Source: Desulfuromonas sp. SDB
GTDB lineage: Bacteria; SDB-A
Direction of reading: 5' to 3'
Assembly (NCBI GenBank): GCA_001412365.1
Contig: LKUE01000406.1
Span: 1 to 7,840 of the forward strand
DNA: 7,840 nt
Of this stretch, positions 1 through 6,135 are shown in pieces; position 1 is the stretch's first letter; each line of letters begins with the position of its first letter. The notes below the pieces were generated by a model. The model saw only the letters and a program-made list of their open reading frames with translations. It had not been told where the DNA came from and searched no databases. The translations under genes were made by a program, and so were the position numbers.

Positions 1-2247
1 TCCTGGTGGTTTGAGATAAAGCCGTCCAACGTATTCACCGTAAACGGACAGACCGGCTGGCAGTGTGAAGCGGGAATAGGAAACGGACAGGAGCTGTATT
101 TCCGTTCAGTAGTACTGGGAGTGCCTAACTGGACCAGTGCCACCACTCAGTGGGGACAGGCATTGGAGCCCGGAATTATCATGTATGGAACTACCGGGGG
201 CGGATATATAACCACTACCTGGGATTTTGAAACCGGTGACCAGGGATGGACCAACACATCCTCGGCTTCATTCCCCGACGCCTTTGCGGTTACCGATTCC
301 GCTTATTCTGCAAGTTCCTATCAGGCAGGACATCCTGAGGGTGAAGACAGCTGTATGTGTATTGCCCCTTATAACGGTACCGGAGTTGCCGAGGATACCG
401 CAATAAGTCCGGTATTCTACGGATTCGACGACACTTACCTTTATTGGGTTGGTCAGTATGAGAACTATGCAAGTTATGACAGTGTGGAAGTGCTGTTGCG
501 GGAAGCCACCGGTGGTAGCTGGGGCGCCTGGACCCAGGTGAAACTATACACCTCAGATATTCATGAGTATGAGGATTCACTTGATGTCACCGGATATACC
601 GGGGACAGTTTCCAGATCGCCTTTTTCTATTCTGACGGCGGATATAACAATCCCTGGATATTCTCCTTCGACAATGTAGGTCCGGTATTAGTTGCTCCAC
701 CCTCCAATCACGATGTGGGAGCAGTATCTGTACTGAATCCCGGTGACATGGTTGCCCCCGGAACCGAGGATGTAATCGGAGTAGTACGCAATTATGGTGG
801 ATTTGACGAGACTTTCGATGTTCACTGCGTAGTCACCGATCCCACCGATGCGGTGGTATTGGACACCACAATCAACACCTCCGTACTGATGGGCGAATAC
901 GACACTTTGAATTTCGGTCAGGTAAACATGATGGATGGATATACTTATGATATCATGATTGCCACCTTGTTAGCAGGTGATGAAAACCCTGCCAACGACA
1001 CCATCACCGGTCAGTCTTTCTGTACCGCCACTTACTGGTATTCACTGCCCAATATGCTCAGAACTGCCAGTGGACCTGGAGTGGGATTCGACTGTTGGGA
1101 AGGCAACACCTATATCCATGTATTTGGAGGTAATCCTTCCCCCAATACTGAACATGAAATTTACGATTGGGCAGCGGGAACCTGGTCTACCGCAGCATCA
1201 TTGATCCCCGCTGATTTCGGATACGGTGCTACTGCTTCTTACAATCATAAAATCTATCTGTTTGGCGGATGGCAGGGATTGAATACAGTCTGGGTATATG
1301 ACTGTATTGGAGATTCATTCTACGCCGGCGGAAACCTGGTGACCGGATGTAATGACGGAGCTGCTTGTGTAGATTACGACCGCGGATTGATTTACATCAT
1401 CGGCGGTGGTAACGGATGGACTGAATTAGATTGTGTCCAGGTATATGATCCGGCGGGAGACACCTGTTTTGCCGCTACATCATTGCCTACCACCTGGATG
1501 TCTGCAGCAGCAGGATATATCGGAAATGATACCCTTCTATTTGCATTTGGACGTACGGGTACAACCTATACTAATTCCTACATGTTCGGAATAATTGATC
1601 CGGCTAATCCCGCAAATATAACCTGGGGATCAACTCAGACTACAGCTTACATCACAGTATATAGACCCGGATTTGCCAATATGGCGGACCGTCTGTGGGT
1701 CTTCGGCGGAGGAAGCGGATCCTATGAAAAACAGACAGTTATGTATCAGTCCAACGTAGGATGGGCACAACTGCCCGATAAGATCACTGCCGGACAGAAT
1801 GTCGGCGGATGTGCAGCACCGGTGGACACTGCAGTCTACGATGCGGTATATGCCCATGTTACTCCGGTAGCTTGTGGAGGATACAGTCCTTATCTGGATG
1901 TTTTTGAAGCATTGAACACCGGAATTATCATTCTGGGTGCCGAAGAAGATCCTATTTTGGAAAGTCCTGAAGTATTCACCTTTAGACTACTTACTCCTAA
2001 TCCCGTAGCTGGAAATGTTCAGATTCAGTTTGCCCTGCCCACTGACGGCAGAGTTAGCTTCAAGATTTACGATATTTCCGGAAGAACGGTGAACACCAGC
2101 ACTTTCAGCAATATGAGTGCAGGAGTACACACTTTAGTATGGAACCGCACCAATAGTTCCGGACAGCAGGTTGCCGCAGGCAGTTACTTCTTCCGTCTGG
2201 AAGCAGGCGAAAATACTGCCACCGGAAAACTGATTGTCACTGAATAG
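1..2247 (+). CDS. Large exported kelch-repeat protein with type IX sorting domain (5' end missing)
   Basis: The reading frame is open from base 1, so the gene begins left of the window; the GTG at 121 is an internal codon. The visible 748 residues read as follows. About 70 residues are unassigned. Residues 71-231 form a MAM or choice-of-anchor J-like jelly roll, opening with WDFETGDQGW and closing with FSFDNVGPVLV. Residues 238-341 form a CARDB-like Ig module (DVGAVSVLNPGD, later ENPANDTITG). Residues 344 to about 655 form a kelch propeller with repeated hydrophobic-GG strands (IHVFGG, IYLFGG, IYIIGGG, LWVFGGG). The last 90 residues are a type IX sorting-like domain (TPNPV, then YDISGR, ending GKLIVTE). 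In this family such a protein crosses the outer membrane through the Por system and is released or anchored at the surface. No catalytic residues are recognisable; binding or adhesion is inference. The kelch-to-end part is a close paralogue of the next gene. A hairpin terminator follows 36 bp after the stop. Confidence 0.88.
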   Translation, partial: SWWFEIKPSNVFTVNGQTGWQCEAGIGNGQELYFRSVVLGVPNWTSATTQWGQALEPGIIMYGTTGGGYITTTWDFETGDQGWTNTSSASFPDAFAVTDSAYSASSYQAGHPEGEDSCMCIAPYNGTGVAEDTAISPVFYGFDDTYLYWVGQYENYASYDSVEVLLREATGGSWGAWTQVKLYTSDIHEYEDSLDVTGYTGDSFQIAFFYSDGGYNNPWIFSFDNVGPVLVAPPSNHDVGAVSVLNPGDMVAPGTEDVIGVVRNYGGFDETFDVHCVVTDPTDAVVLDTTINTSVLMGEYDTLNFGQVNMMDGYTYDIMIATLLAGDENPANDTITGQSFCTATYWYSLPNMLRTASGPGVGFDCWEGNTYIHVFGGNPSPNTEHEIYDWAAGTWSTAASLIPADFGYGATASYNHKIYLFGGWQGLNTVWVYDCIGDSFYAGGNLVTGCNDGAACVDYDRGLIYIIGGGNGWTELDCVQVYDPAGDTCFAATSLPTTWMSAAAGYIGNDTLLFAFGRTGTTYTNSYMFGIIDPANPANITWGSTQTTAYITVYRPGFANMADRLWVFGGGSGSYEKQTVMYQSNVGWAQLPDKITAGQNVGGCAAPVDTAVYDAVYAHVTPVACGGYSPYLDVFEALNTGIIILGAEEDPILESPEVFTFRLLTPNPVAGNVQIQFALPTDGRVSFKIYDISGRTVNTSTFSNMSAGVHTLVWNRTNSSGQQVAAGSYFFRLEAGENTATGKLIVTE
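1030..2247 (+). repeat. Kelch-plus-sorting module, copy 1 of a long direct repeat
   Basis: This segment is repeated at 3603-4817 as a coding paralogue, with only single-codon length differences. By hand count, 1261-1680 against 3831-4250 differs at 54 of 420 bases, and the last 267 bases differ at about 40. The most similar stretch is 1384-1454 against 3954-4024, with one mismatch in 71. Confidence 0.9.
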
Positions 2248-2283
2248 TACATTTTGTAGTACTATTACTTTGAAATAAAAGTT

Positions 2284-2319
2284 ACAGGCTGGAGTGTTCA
2301 GACTCCAGTCTGTTTCTTT
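2284..2319 (+). terminator. Rho-independent terminator after the first kelch gene
   Basis: A 12-bp stem pairs 2284-2295 with 2302-2313 (ACAGGCTGGAGT against ACTCCAGTCTGT, one G-T wobble) around a 6-base loop. It is followed by an imperfect T-rich run, TTCTTTA. It lies 36 bp after the stop codon. A smaller 6-bp stem, TAGTAC/GTACTA, overlaps the stop itself at 2245-2264. The weak T tract makes efficiency uncertain. Confidence 0.7.
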
Positions 2320-2388
2320 AATAAGTGATTAAATGAAATAATCTTATTGTTTAAATTTTAATCTTAATTACTTGATTAGTCATATACC

Positions 2389-2418
2389 TTGACATCTGTA
2401 ATCGAATCAATTTATAAT
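2389..2418 (+). promoter_or_regulatory. Consensus sigma70-type promoter
   Basis: TTGACA at 2389-2394 and TATAAT at 2413-2418 both match the housekeeping consensus exactly, with an 18-base spacer. Transcription would begin near 2425. This is about 290 bases upstream of the next long gene (ATG at 2715) and 12 bases upstream of a possible 50-codon ORF at 2437. The surrounding DNA is very AT-rich, so TATAAT alone would mean little, but the perfect TTGACA at workable spacing is much less likely by chance. The organism's own promoter consensus is unknown. Confidence 0.6.
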
Positions 2419-2436
2419 TTTATAAAATATTGGTGA

Positions 2437-2589
2437 ATGTTAAGAATAAAAATTATGGGACATTTAATAAGATATGAGGTAATTACCCCAAATTCACAGG
2501 AAAGAAATTTAATCAATTTTTCTTTTTTTATTTTTTCGATTTCAATATTTCCCCGCTATTTTGGTAATAATGTAAGAAAATATCTTTGA
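2437..2589 (+). CDS. Possible small protein or leader ORF (50 codons)
   Basis: This ATG-to-TGA frame encodes 50 residues beginning MLRIKIMGHLIRYEV. It starts 12 bases after the predicted transcription start of the consensus promoter. The product would be basic (seven Lys/Arg) with a hydrophobic stretch at about residues 25-39 (LINFSFFIFSISIFP), compatible with a membrane-associated peptide. In DNA this AT-rich a stop is expected roughly every ten codons, so a 50-codon frame is notable. Against it: no convincing Shine-Dalgarno (only GGTG just before the ATG), phenylalanine and isoleucine richness that AT-rich DNA gives by default, and no recognised family. It could be a leader peptide, a small protein or chance. 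Confidence 0.2.
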   Translation: MLRIKIMGHLIRYEVITPNSQERNLINFSFFIFSISIFPRYFGNNVRKYL

Positions 2590-2609
2590 TTTTATATAAA
2601 TATACGAAG

Positions 2610-2647
2610 GTTGATAAATCATTTTTAAAAATTAAATGATTTATAAC
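2610..2647 (+). repeat. Inverted repeat in the leader of the second kelch gene
   Basis: A perfect 11-bp inverted repeat, ATAAATCATTT at 2614-2624 and AAATGATTTAT at 2634-2644, encloses a 9-base loop. With one bulged G the stem extends by GTT (2610-2612) pairing with AAC (2645-2647). It lies 57 bp before the ribosome-binding site of the gene at 2715. No T tract follows directly, so it is not an ordinary terminator. It could be an operator half-site pair or an RNA stem-loop in the leader. AT-richness raises the chance background. Confidence 0.45.
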
Positions 2648-2703
2648 AATTAATATTAAATTAAGGATGTAATAAATTTTTACAGTAGTTGCTTATTTAA
2701 CCA

Positions 2704-2710
2704 AGGAGGT
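2704..2710 (+). promoter_or_regulatory. Strong ribosome-binding site
   Basis: AGGAGGT lies four bases before the ATG at 2715 and is a full anti-Shine-Dalgarno match. It fixes the start of the downstream gene, which then opens with a clear signal peptide. Confidence 0.85.
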
Positions 2711-2714
2711 AAAA

Positions 2715-4817
2715 ATGAAGAAAATTTTAACAGTGCTTGCTTTAGTGGCATTAATTGCGACTACACTGCTAGCAACTGGAAATTCTCGGGCTAATCCTGA
2801 ACAGACTACAATTGCTGGAGAAGTTAACAATCTGGGAATAATCAGGAATGTACACCCTGTTTCCAACAATCAACCGGTAAATATAGAAGATATGATTTCT
2901 TCCAGTCAACCGATAGATCCTGTGGGAAGAGCAGCGGTCCTGTTTGTGGAAGATCCCGGACAAAGTGGATTCGGACCAGCAGTAAAGCCCGATCCTCAGT
3001 GGATTATGTGGCTGGATTCAACACTGGGAGCCGGTAATTACGACTGGTGGGGTCCCATTGTGGACACCGGGGACGGTCCTCCCGTTGATACTATGCTGCT
3101 ATACGATTTGGTTATATGGGATTGTTATGATGTATGGTGGACCAATGTAGCTCCCACTCCCACTGCGATGACCAATATTGGCAGTTATATTTCTCAGGGT
3201 GGAAAATTCTGGTTGATCGGTCATGATGTACTCTATGCTGGGGGTACTGCGGCATATACTTTAACCCAGACCTATTTTGGTTTAAGCTCAGCCGTGGAGG
3301 ATTATGGTTCTGATATTTACAATGTTACCTTGACCGGAGCAGCTGAACTTTCCGGCTTTGCCTGGAATGATTCCTGTGATTTTCAGGCTAACGGTCATTG
3401 GCCGGATGATCTGACTCCGGCAGCAGGAGCTCATATCATTGTCAATGATGGTTCCTATGCTCCAGGAATTATACTGGATGACTTTACTACATCTTTTTGG
3501 GCAATTGATCCGGGCAGAGTTAATACACCTGTACCGGATTGGATAGCTGCCTTAGATTCTATGTTCTGCTTATTTGGTGTCATGGGTGGAACGCCCGATA
3601 CCTCTTACTGGTATTCCCTGCCCAATATGCCCAGAACTGCTAGCGGACCGGGAGTAGGTTATTGTTGCCAGGAAACAAATACCTATGTTCATGTATTTGG
3701 TGGTAATCCTGCCCCCAATACTGATCACAACGTTTACGATTGGGATGCCGGAACCTGGAGTGCGGGGCCATCTGTACCCGGAGATTTCCGTTACGGAGCT
3801 ATTGCTTCTTATGGCCATAAGATTTATCTTTTCGGAGGATGGCAGGCATTGACTTCAGTGTGGGTATATGACTGCATCGGAGATTCGTTCTACGCTGGCG
3901 GAAACCTGGTGACCGGATGTAACGACGGAGCGGCTTGCGTGGATTACGACCGGGGATTGATTTACATCATCGGCGGTGGTAACGGATGGACTGAATTAAA
4001 TTGTGTCCAGGTATATGATCCGGCCGGAGACAGCTGTTTTGCCGCAACCACTTTACCTACCACCTGGATGTCCGCAGCAGTAGGATATATCGGAAATGAT
4101 ACCCTTCTAGTTGCGTTTGGACGTTCAGGCACTACTTACACTAATAATTATATGTTCGGAATCATTGATCCGGCTAATCCCGCCAATATAACCTGGGGTT
4201 CTACTGCCAGTACTGGTTATATCGGAGTCTATCGTCCCGGATTTGCCAACATGGCCAACTGCCTGTGGGTCTTTGGCGGAGGAAGCGGATCCTATGAGGT
4301 TCAAACGGTAATGTATGAAACTAATGTCGGTTGGTCGCAATTACCGGACAAGATTACTCCAGGCCAAAACATCGGCGGATGTGCAGTTACGGTAAATGAT
4401 TCCATTTATGACTACGATGCAAGAGTTATTCCGGTAGCCGCAGGCGGATACAGCCCCTATTATGATGTATTTGAAGCGCTTCATACCGGAATTATCATCA
4501 TGCTAGGAATTCAGGAAGAACCAGTGATAGAAAATCCTGATGTATTTACCTATCAGCTGCTTACTCCTAATCCGGTATCCGGAAATGTTCAGATTCAATT
4601 TGCCCTGCCTACTGATAGCAGAGTGAGTTTCAATGTTTACGACATTTCCGGAAGAACAGTGAACACCAGCACCTTCAGCAATATGAGTGCAGGAGTGCAC
4701 ACTTTGGTTTGGGATCGCACTGACCGGTCAGGACATCAGGTTTCTGCAGGCAACTACTTCTTCCGCTTGGAAGCAGGCGAGAATACTGCCACCGGTAAAC
4801 TGATTGTCACTGAATAA
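2715..4817 (+). CDS. Exported protein: amidotransferase-like module, kelch propeller, type IX sorting domain
   Basis: The 700-residue product starts after a perfect ribosome-binding site. Residues 1-26 are a Sec signal peptide (KK, hydrophobic core, likely cut after NSRA). Residues 72-290 form a class I glutamine-amidotransferase-like fold (VLFVEDP, YDLVIWDCYD, QGGKFWLIGHDVLYAG, ending MFCLFGVM). The loop where that superfamily would carry its nucleophile reads LIGHDVLYAG with no cysteine, so catalysis is unlikely. Residues 298 to about 600 form a kelch propeller, with strands at 323-330, 369-375, 415-422, 463-470, 517-523 and 571-579. Residues 611-700 are a type IX sorting-like domain (TPNPV, YDISGR, final GKLIVTE). 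The N-terminal module is paralogous to the gene at 5037, and the kelch and sorting parts to the gene ending at 2247. Six propeller cysteines (387, 402, 408, 430, 441, 556) are shared with the upstream paralogue. The role is unknown beyond a secreted or surface location. Confidence 0.92.
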   Translation: MKKILTVLALVALIATTLLATGNSRANPEQTTIAGEVNNLGIIRNVHPVSNNQPVNIEDMISSSQPIDPVGRAAVLFVEDPGQSGFGPAVKPDPQWIMWLDSTLGAGNYDWWGPIVDTGDGPPVDTMLLYDLVIWDCYDVWWTNVAPTPTAMTNIGSYISQGGKFWLIGHDVLYAGGTAAYTLTQTYFGLSSAVEDYGSDIYNVTLTGAAELSGFAWNDSCDFQANGHWPDDLTPAAGAHIIVNDGSYAPGIILDDFTTSFWAIDPGRVNTPVPDWIAALDSMFCLFGVMGGTPDTSYWYSLPNMPRTASGPGVGYCCQETNTYVHVFGGNPAPNTDHNVYDWDAGTWSAGPSVPGDFRYGAIASYGHKIYLFGGWQALTSVWVYDCIGDSFYAGGNLVTGCNDGAACVDYDRGLIYIIGGGNGWTELNCVQVYDPAGDSCFAATTLPTTWMSAAVGYIGNDTLLVAFGRSGTTYTNNYMFGIIDPANPANITWGSTASTGYIGVYRPGFANMANCLWVFGGGSGSYEVQTVMYETNVGWSQLPDKITPGQNIGGCAVTVNDSIYDYDARVIPVAAGGYSPYYDVFEALHTGIIIMLGIQEEPVIENPDVFTYQLLTPNPVSGNVQIQFALPTDSRVSFNVYDISGRTVNTSTFSNMSAGVHTLVWDRTDRSGHQVSAGNYFFRLEAGENTATGKLIVTE
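3603..4817 (+). repeat. Kelch-plus-sorting module, copy 2 of a long direct repeat
   Basis: This is the partner of 1030-2247, in the same orientation about 2.57 kb downstream. The similarity begins at the codons for SYWYSLPNM, immediately after the amidotransferase-like module ends, so the repeat boundary coincides with a domain boundary. Confidence 0.9.
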
Positions 4818-4868
4818 GCCTACTTGTGTAGGGCCTGATTAAGATATCGGGTGCTTTGCAATAAGATG

Positions 4869-4904
4869 AAAGGGCTGGGGTTTTAAAATCCCAGCCCTTT
4901 TTTC
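4869..4904 (+). terminator. Strong Rho-independent terminator after the second kelch gene
   Basis: AAGGGCTGGG (4870-4879) pairs with CCCAGCCCTT (4890-4899), and the inner TTTTAAAA can lengthen the stem. A run of Ts to 4903 follows. It sits 51 bp after the stop. A smaller CCTAC/GTAGG hairpin lies just after the stop at 4819-4832. The terminator separates this gene from the next one on the same strand. Confidence 0.9.
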
Positions 4905-4928
4905 ATTGTTATTTATTTTAGTAGTATA

Positions 4929-4952
4929 TTTAAGCTAGTTGAATAGCTTTAA
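4929..4952. repeat. Small inverted repeat upstream of the third exported gene
   Basis: AAGCTA (4932-4937) and TAGCTT (4944-4949) form a perfect 6-bp inverted repeat around GTTGAA, with A/T flanks that extend it imperfectly. It lies between the terminator and the start at 5037, where an operator could sit. It is short and in AT-rich DNA, so function is speculative. Confidence 0.25.
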
Positions 4953-4985
4953 AGACAAATTCAATTATAAACATAATTAAAAATA

Positions 4986-5014
4986 TTTAAATATCTTTAA
5001 TAATCAGTTATAAT
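4986..5014 (+). promoter_or_regulatory. Candidate promoter for the third exported gene
   Basis: TATAAT at 5009-5014 matches the -10 consensus. TTTAAA at 4986-4991, 17 bases upstream, matches four of six -35 positions. Transcription would start near 5021 and give a leader of about 16 bases that just includes the ribosome-binding site. The -35 lies within a 12-bp palindrome, ATATTTAAATAT (4983-4994). The strong terminator upstream means this gene needs its own promoter, but AT-richness makes this exact choice uncertain. Confidence 0.35.
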
Positions 5015-5024
5015 AAAATAAATC

Positions 5025-5033
5025 AAAGGAGGT
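5025..5033 (+). promoter_or_regulatory. Strong ribosome-binding site
   Basis: AAAGGAGGT lies just upstream of the ATG at 5037, with four bases between AGGAGG and the start codon. It fixes the start of the third exported gene. Confidence 0.85.
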
Positions 5034-5036
5034 GTT

Positions 5037-6098
5037 ATGAAAATTAAAATTTTCGTCTTCACCATTTTACTATTAGGAGTAAGCATCATCGCATTTTCTG
5101 CTCCCCGGGTAATTGCCGATGAAGCATTGTCCAGGCCGACTGAACCGGCATATAATTTCAACCGGGCAGGAGTAATATTTGTGGAAGATCCCGCCGGAGG
5201 ATACGGACCGTTAATTAAACCTGATCCAAAATGGATTGAAGTGCTGGACAGTGTTTTAGGAGTTGGAAATTACAGTTGGTTTGGGCCTACCGGATCCCAG
5301 CCGGAAGATGGTCCCTCTTTAGACACCATGCTGAATTACGATCTGGTAATTTGGAATACTTATGATCATTGGAATACTATTGTACTTACTGATAATGACA
5401 CTGCCAATATTGCCGACTATCTTGACCAGGGAGGTAAGGTATGGCTGATCGGACAGGATCTTTTATACAGCGGAGTTCCTCTTGCTTGGGTTTCTGCAAA
5501 TTTCCTATTGCAGTCTGCTTATGAAGACTATATCCCTGCAGGGATAGTCACTATGAATTTAGCAGGAATCAATGAATTTTCCGGGATAGCTTATTCCACT
5601 ACTTCCGATTTCGACTTGAATGATTTTTATCCTGATGGACTTACTCCCGGTACCGGAGCGCATGGAGTTGTTGAAGATGCGGACAGTTCTTATATTGTAG
5701 GCATTGTTACTGATGATTCCACAGCTTCTTTTTGGACTGTAGATGGACGTACTACTGTTCCCTATGCCCAGTGGCAGGCTATGGTAGAAGAAATGTTAAA
5801 CATATTTGGGGTGATGGCAGCAGTAGAGGAAAATCCGGGAGTTATGCCCAGTCAGTTTTCCATTACTGAACTTAATAACATTTCTTCTAATCCTCTGATT
5901 TTACTTGCTTTGCCGGTAAATACCGAAGTTACCATTGAATTATACGATCTTTCCGGAAGATTGCAGAGTACCCTATTTAAAGGTCAGTTTGCCGGTCAGA
6001 GAGTATTTGATTTAGATATCAATTCATCGGGAACCTACATCTACAAAGTCATTGCTAATGGTTCCACCTATTCGGGAAGAATAGTAGTAGTGAAGTAA
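5037..6098 (+). CDS. Exported amidotransferase-like fold protein with divergent type IX sorting domain
   Basis: The 353-residue product opens with a Sec signal peptide (MKIKIF, hydrophobic core; cut after about residue 22 or 27). Residues 43-260 repeat the amidotransferase-like module of the gene at 2715 at roughly 45% identity by eye. Shared landmarks are FVEDP, KPDPKW, YDLVIW, QGGKVWLIGQDLLYSG, a conserved SFW and the closing FGVM. The usual nucleophile position again has no cysteine, so a structural or binding role is more likely than hydrolysis. There is no kelch part: the chain passes from FGVM through a short linker to residues 272-353, a sorting-like domain with SSNP, LYDLSGR, YIYKV and final RIVVVK. 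That domain is clearly diverged from those of the other two genes. It probably goes to the cell surface by the same system. Its cargo signal being active is inference. Confidence 0.88.
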   Translation: MKIKIFVFTILLLGVSIIAFSAPRVIADEALSRPTEPAYNFNRAGVIFVEDPAGGYGPLIKPDPKWIEVLDSVLGVGNYSWFGPTGSQPEDGPSLDTMLNYDLVIWNTYDHWNTIVLTDNDTANIADYLDQGGKVWLIGQDLLYSGVPLAWVSANFLLQSAYEDYIPAGIVTMNLAGINEFSGIAYSTTSDFDLNDFYPDGLTPGTGAHGVVEDADSSYIVGIVTDDSTASFWTVDGRTTVPYAQWQAMVEEMLNIFGVMAAVEENPGVMPSQFSITELNNISSNPLILLALPVNTEVTIELYDLSGRLQSTLFKGQFAGQRVFDLDINSSGTYIYKVIANGSTYSGRIVVVK

Positions 6099-6102
6099 GT
6101 TA

Positions 6103-6135
6103 ATATAAAACCGCCCTTTTGGGCGGTTTTTATAT
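6103..6135. terminator. Bidirectional terminator between convergent genes
   Basis: AAAACCGCCC (6107-6116) pairs with GGGCGGTTTT (6121-6130) around a TTTT loop, and with one bulged T the stem continues into ATAT-type flanks. A T run follows on both strands, so it can end transcription of the exported gene (+) and of the aminotransferase gene (-). It overlaps the aminotransferase stop codon at 6130-6132. Confidence 0.9.

Larger units (their letters stand above)
2248..2714. other. 467-bp AT-rich intergenic region and leader
   Basis: The gap between the two kelch genes holds, in order: a terminator (2284-2319), a consensus promoter (2389-2418), a possible 50-codon ORF (2437-2589), a perfect 10-bp palindrome GGTAATTACC (2478-2487), a T-rich tract (2516-2536), an inverted repeat (2610-2647) and the ribosome-binding site of the next gene (2704-2710). 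Its base composition is far more AT-rich than the flanking genes. No tRNA or known riboswitch fold was recognised by eye. Confidence 0.6.

Noticed and set aside
121-123. GTG as the start codon of the first kelch gene
   Set aside because: The same frame is open back to base 1 with protein-like sequence, there is no ribosome-binding site, and no signal peptide follows, although the protein has a secretion sorting domain.
2928-3584. Active glutamine amidotransferase or peptidase
   Set aside because: No cysteine or serine nucleophile motif is at the expected loop in either copy, so a catalytic call is not supported.
4125-4340. Minus-strand open frames within the exported genes (also 290-580, 1630-1857, 2769-2963, 3570-3818, 4503-4700) and the plus-strand frame at 977-1204
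   Set aside because: They lie wholly within strongly supported coding genes, have low-complexity or unlikely composition and no ribosome-binding sites, and the minus-strand ones over the kelch parts recur only because the genes are paralogous.
1030-4817. Long direct repeat as a mobile element or composite transposon
   Set aside because: Both copies are in-frame protein modules with module-aligned boundaries. There is no transposase, no terminal inverted repeat and no target-site duplication.
4939-4971. TTGAAT ... TATAAA as a promoter for the third exported gene
   Set aside because: The spacer is 21 bases, too long for a sigma70-type promoter.
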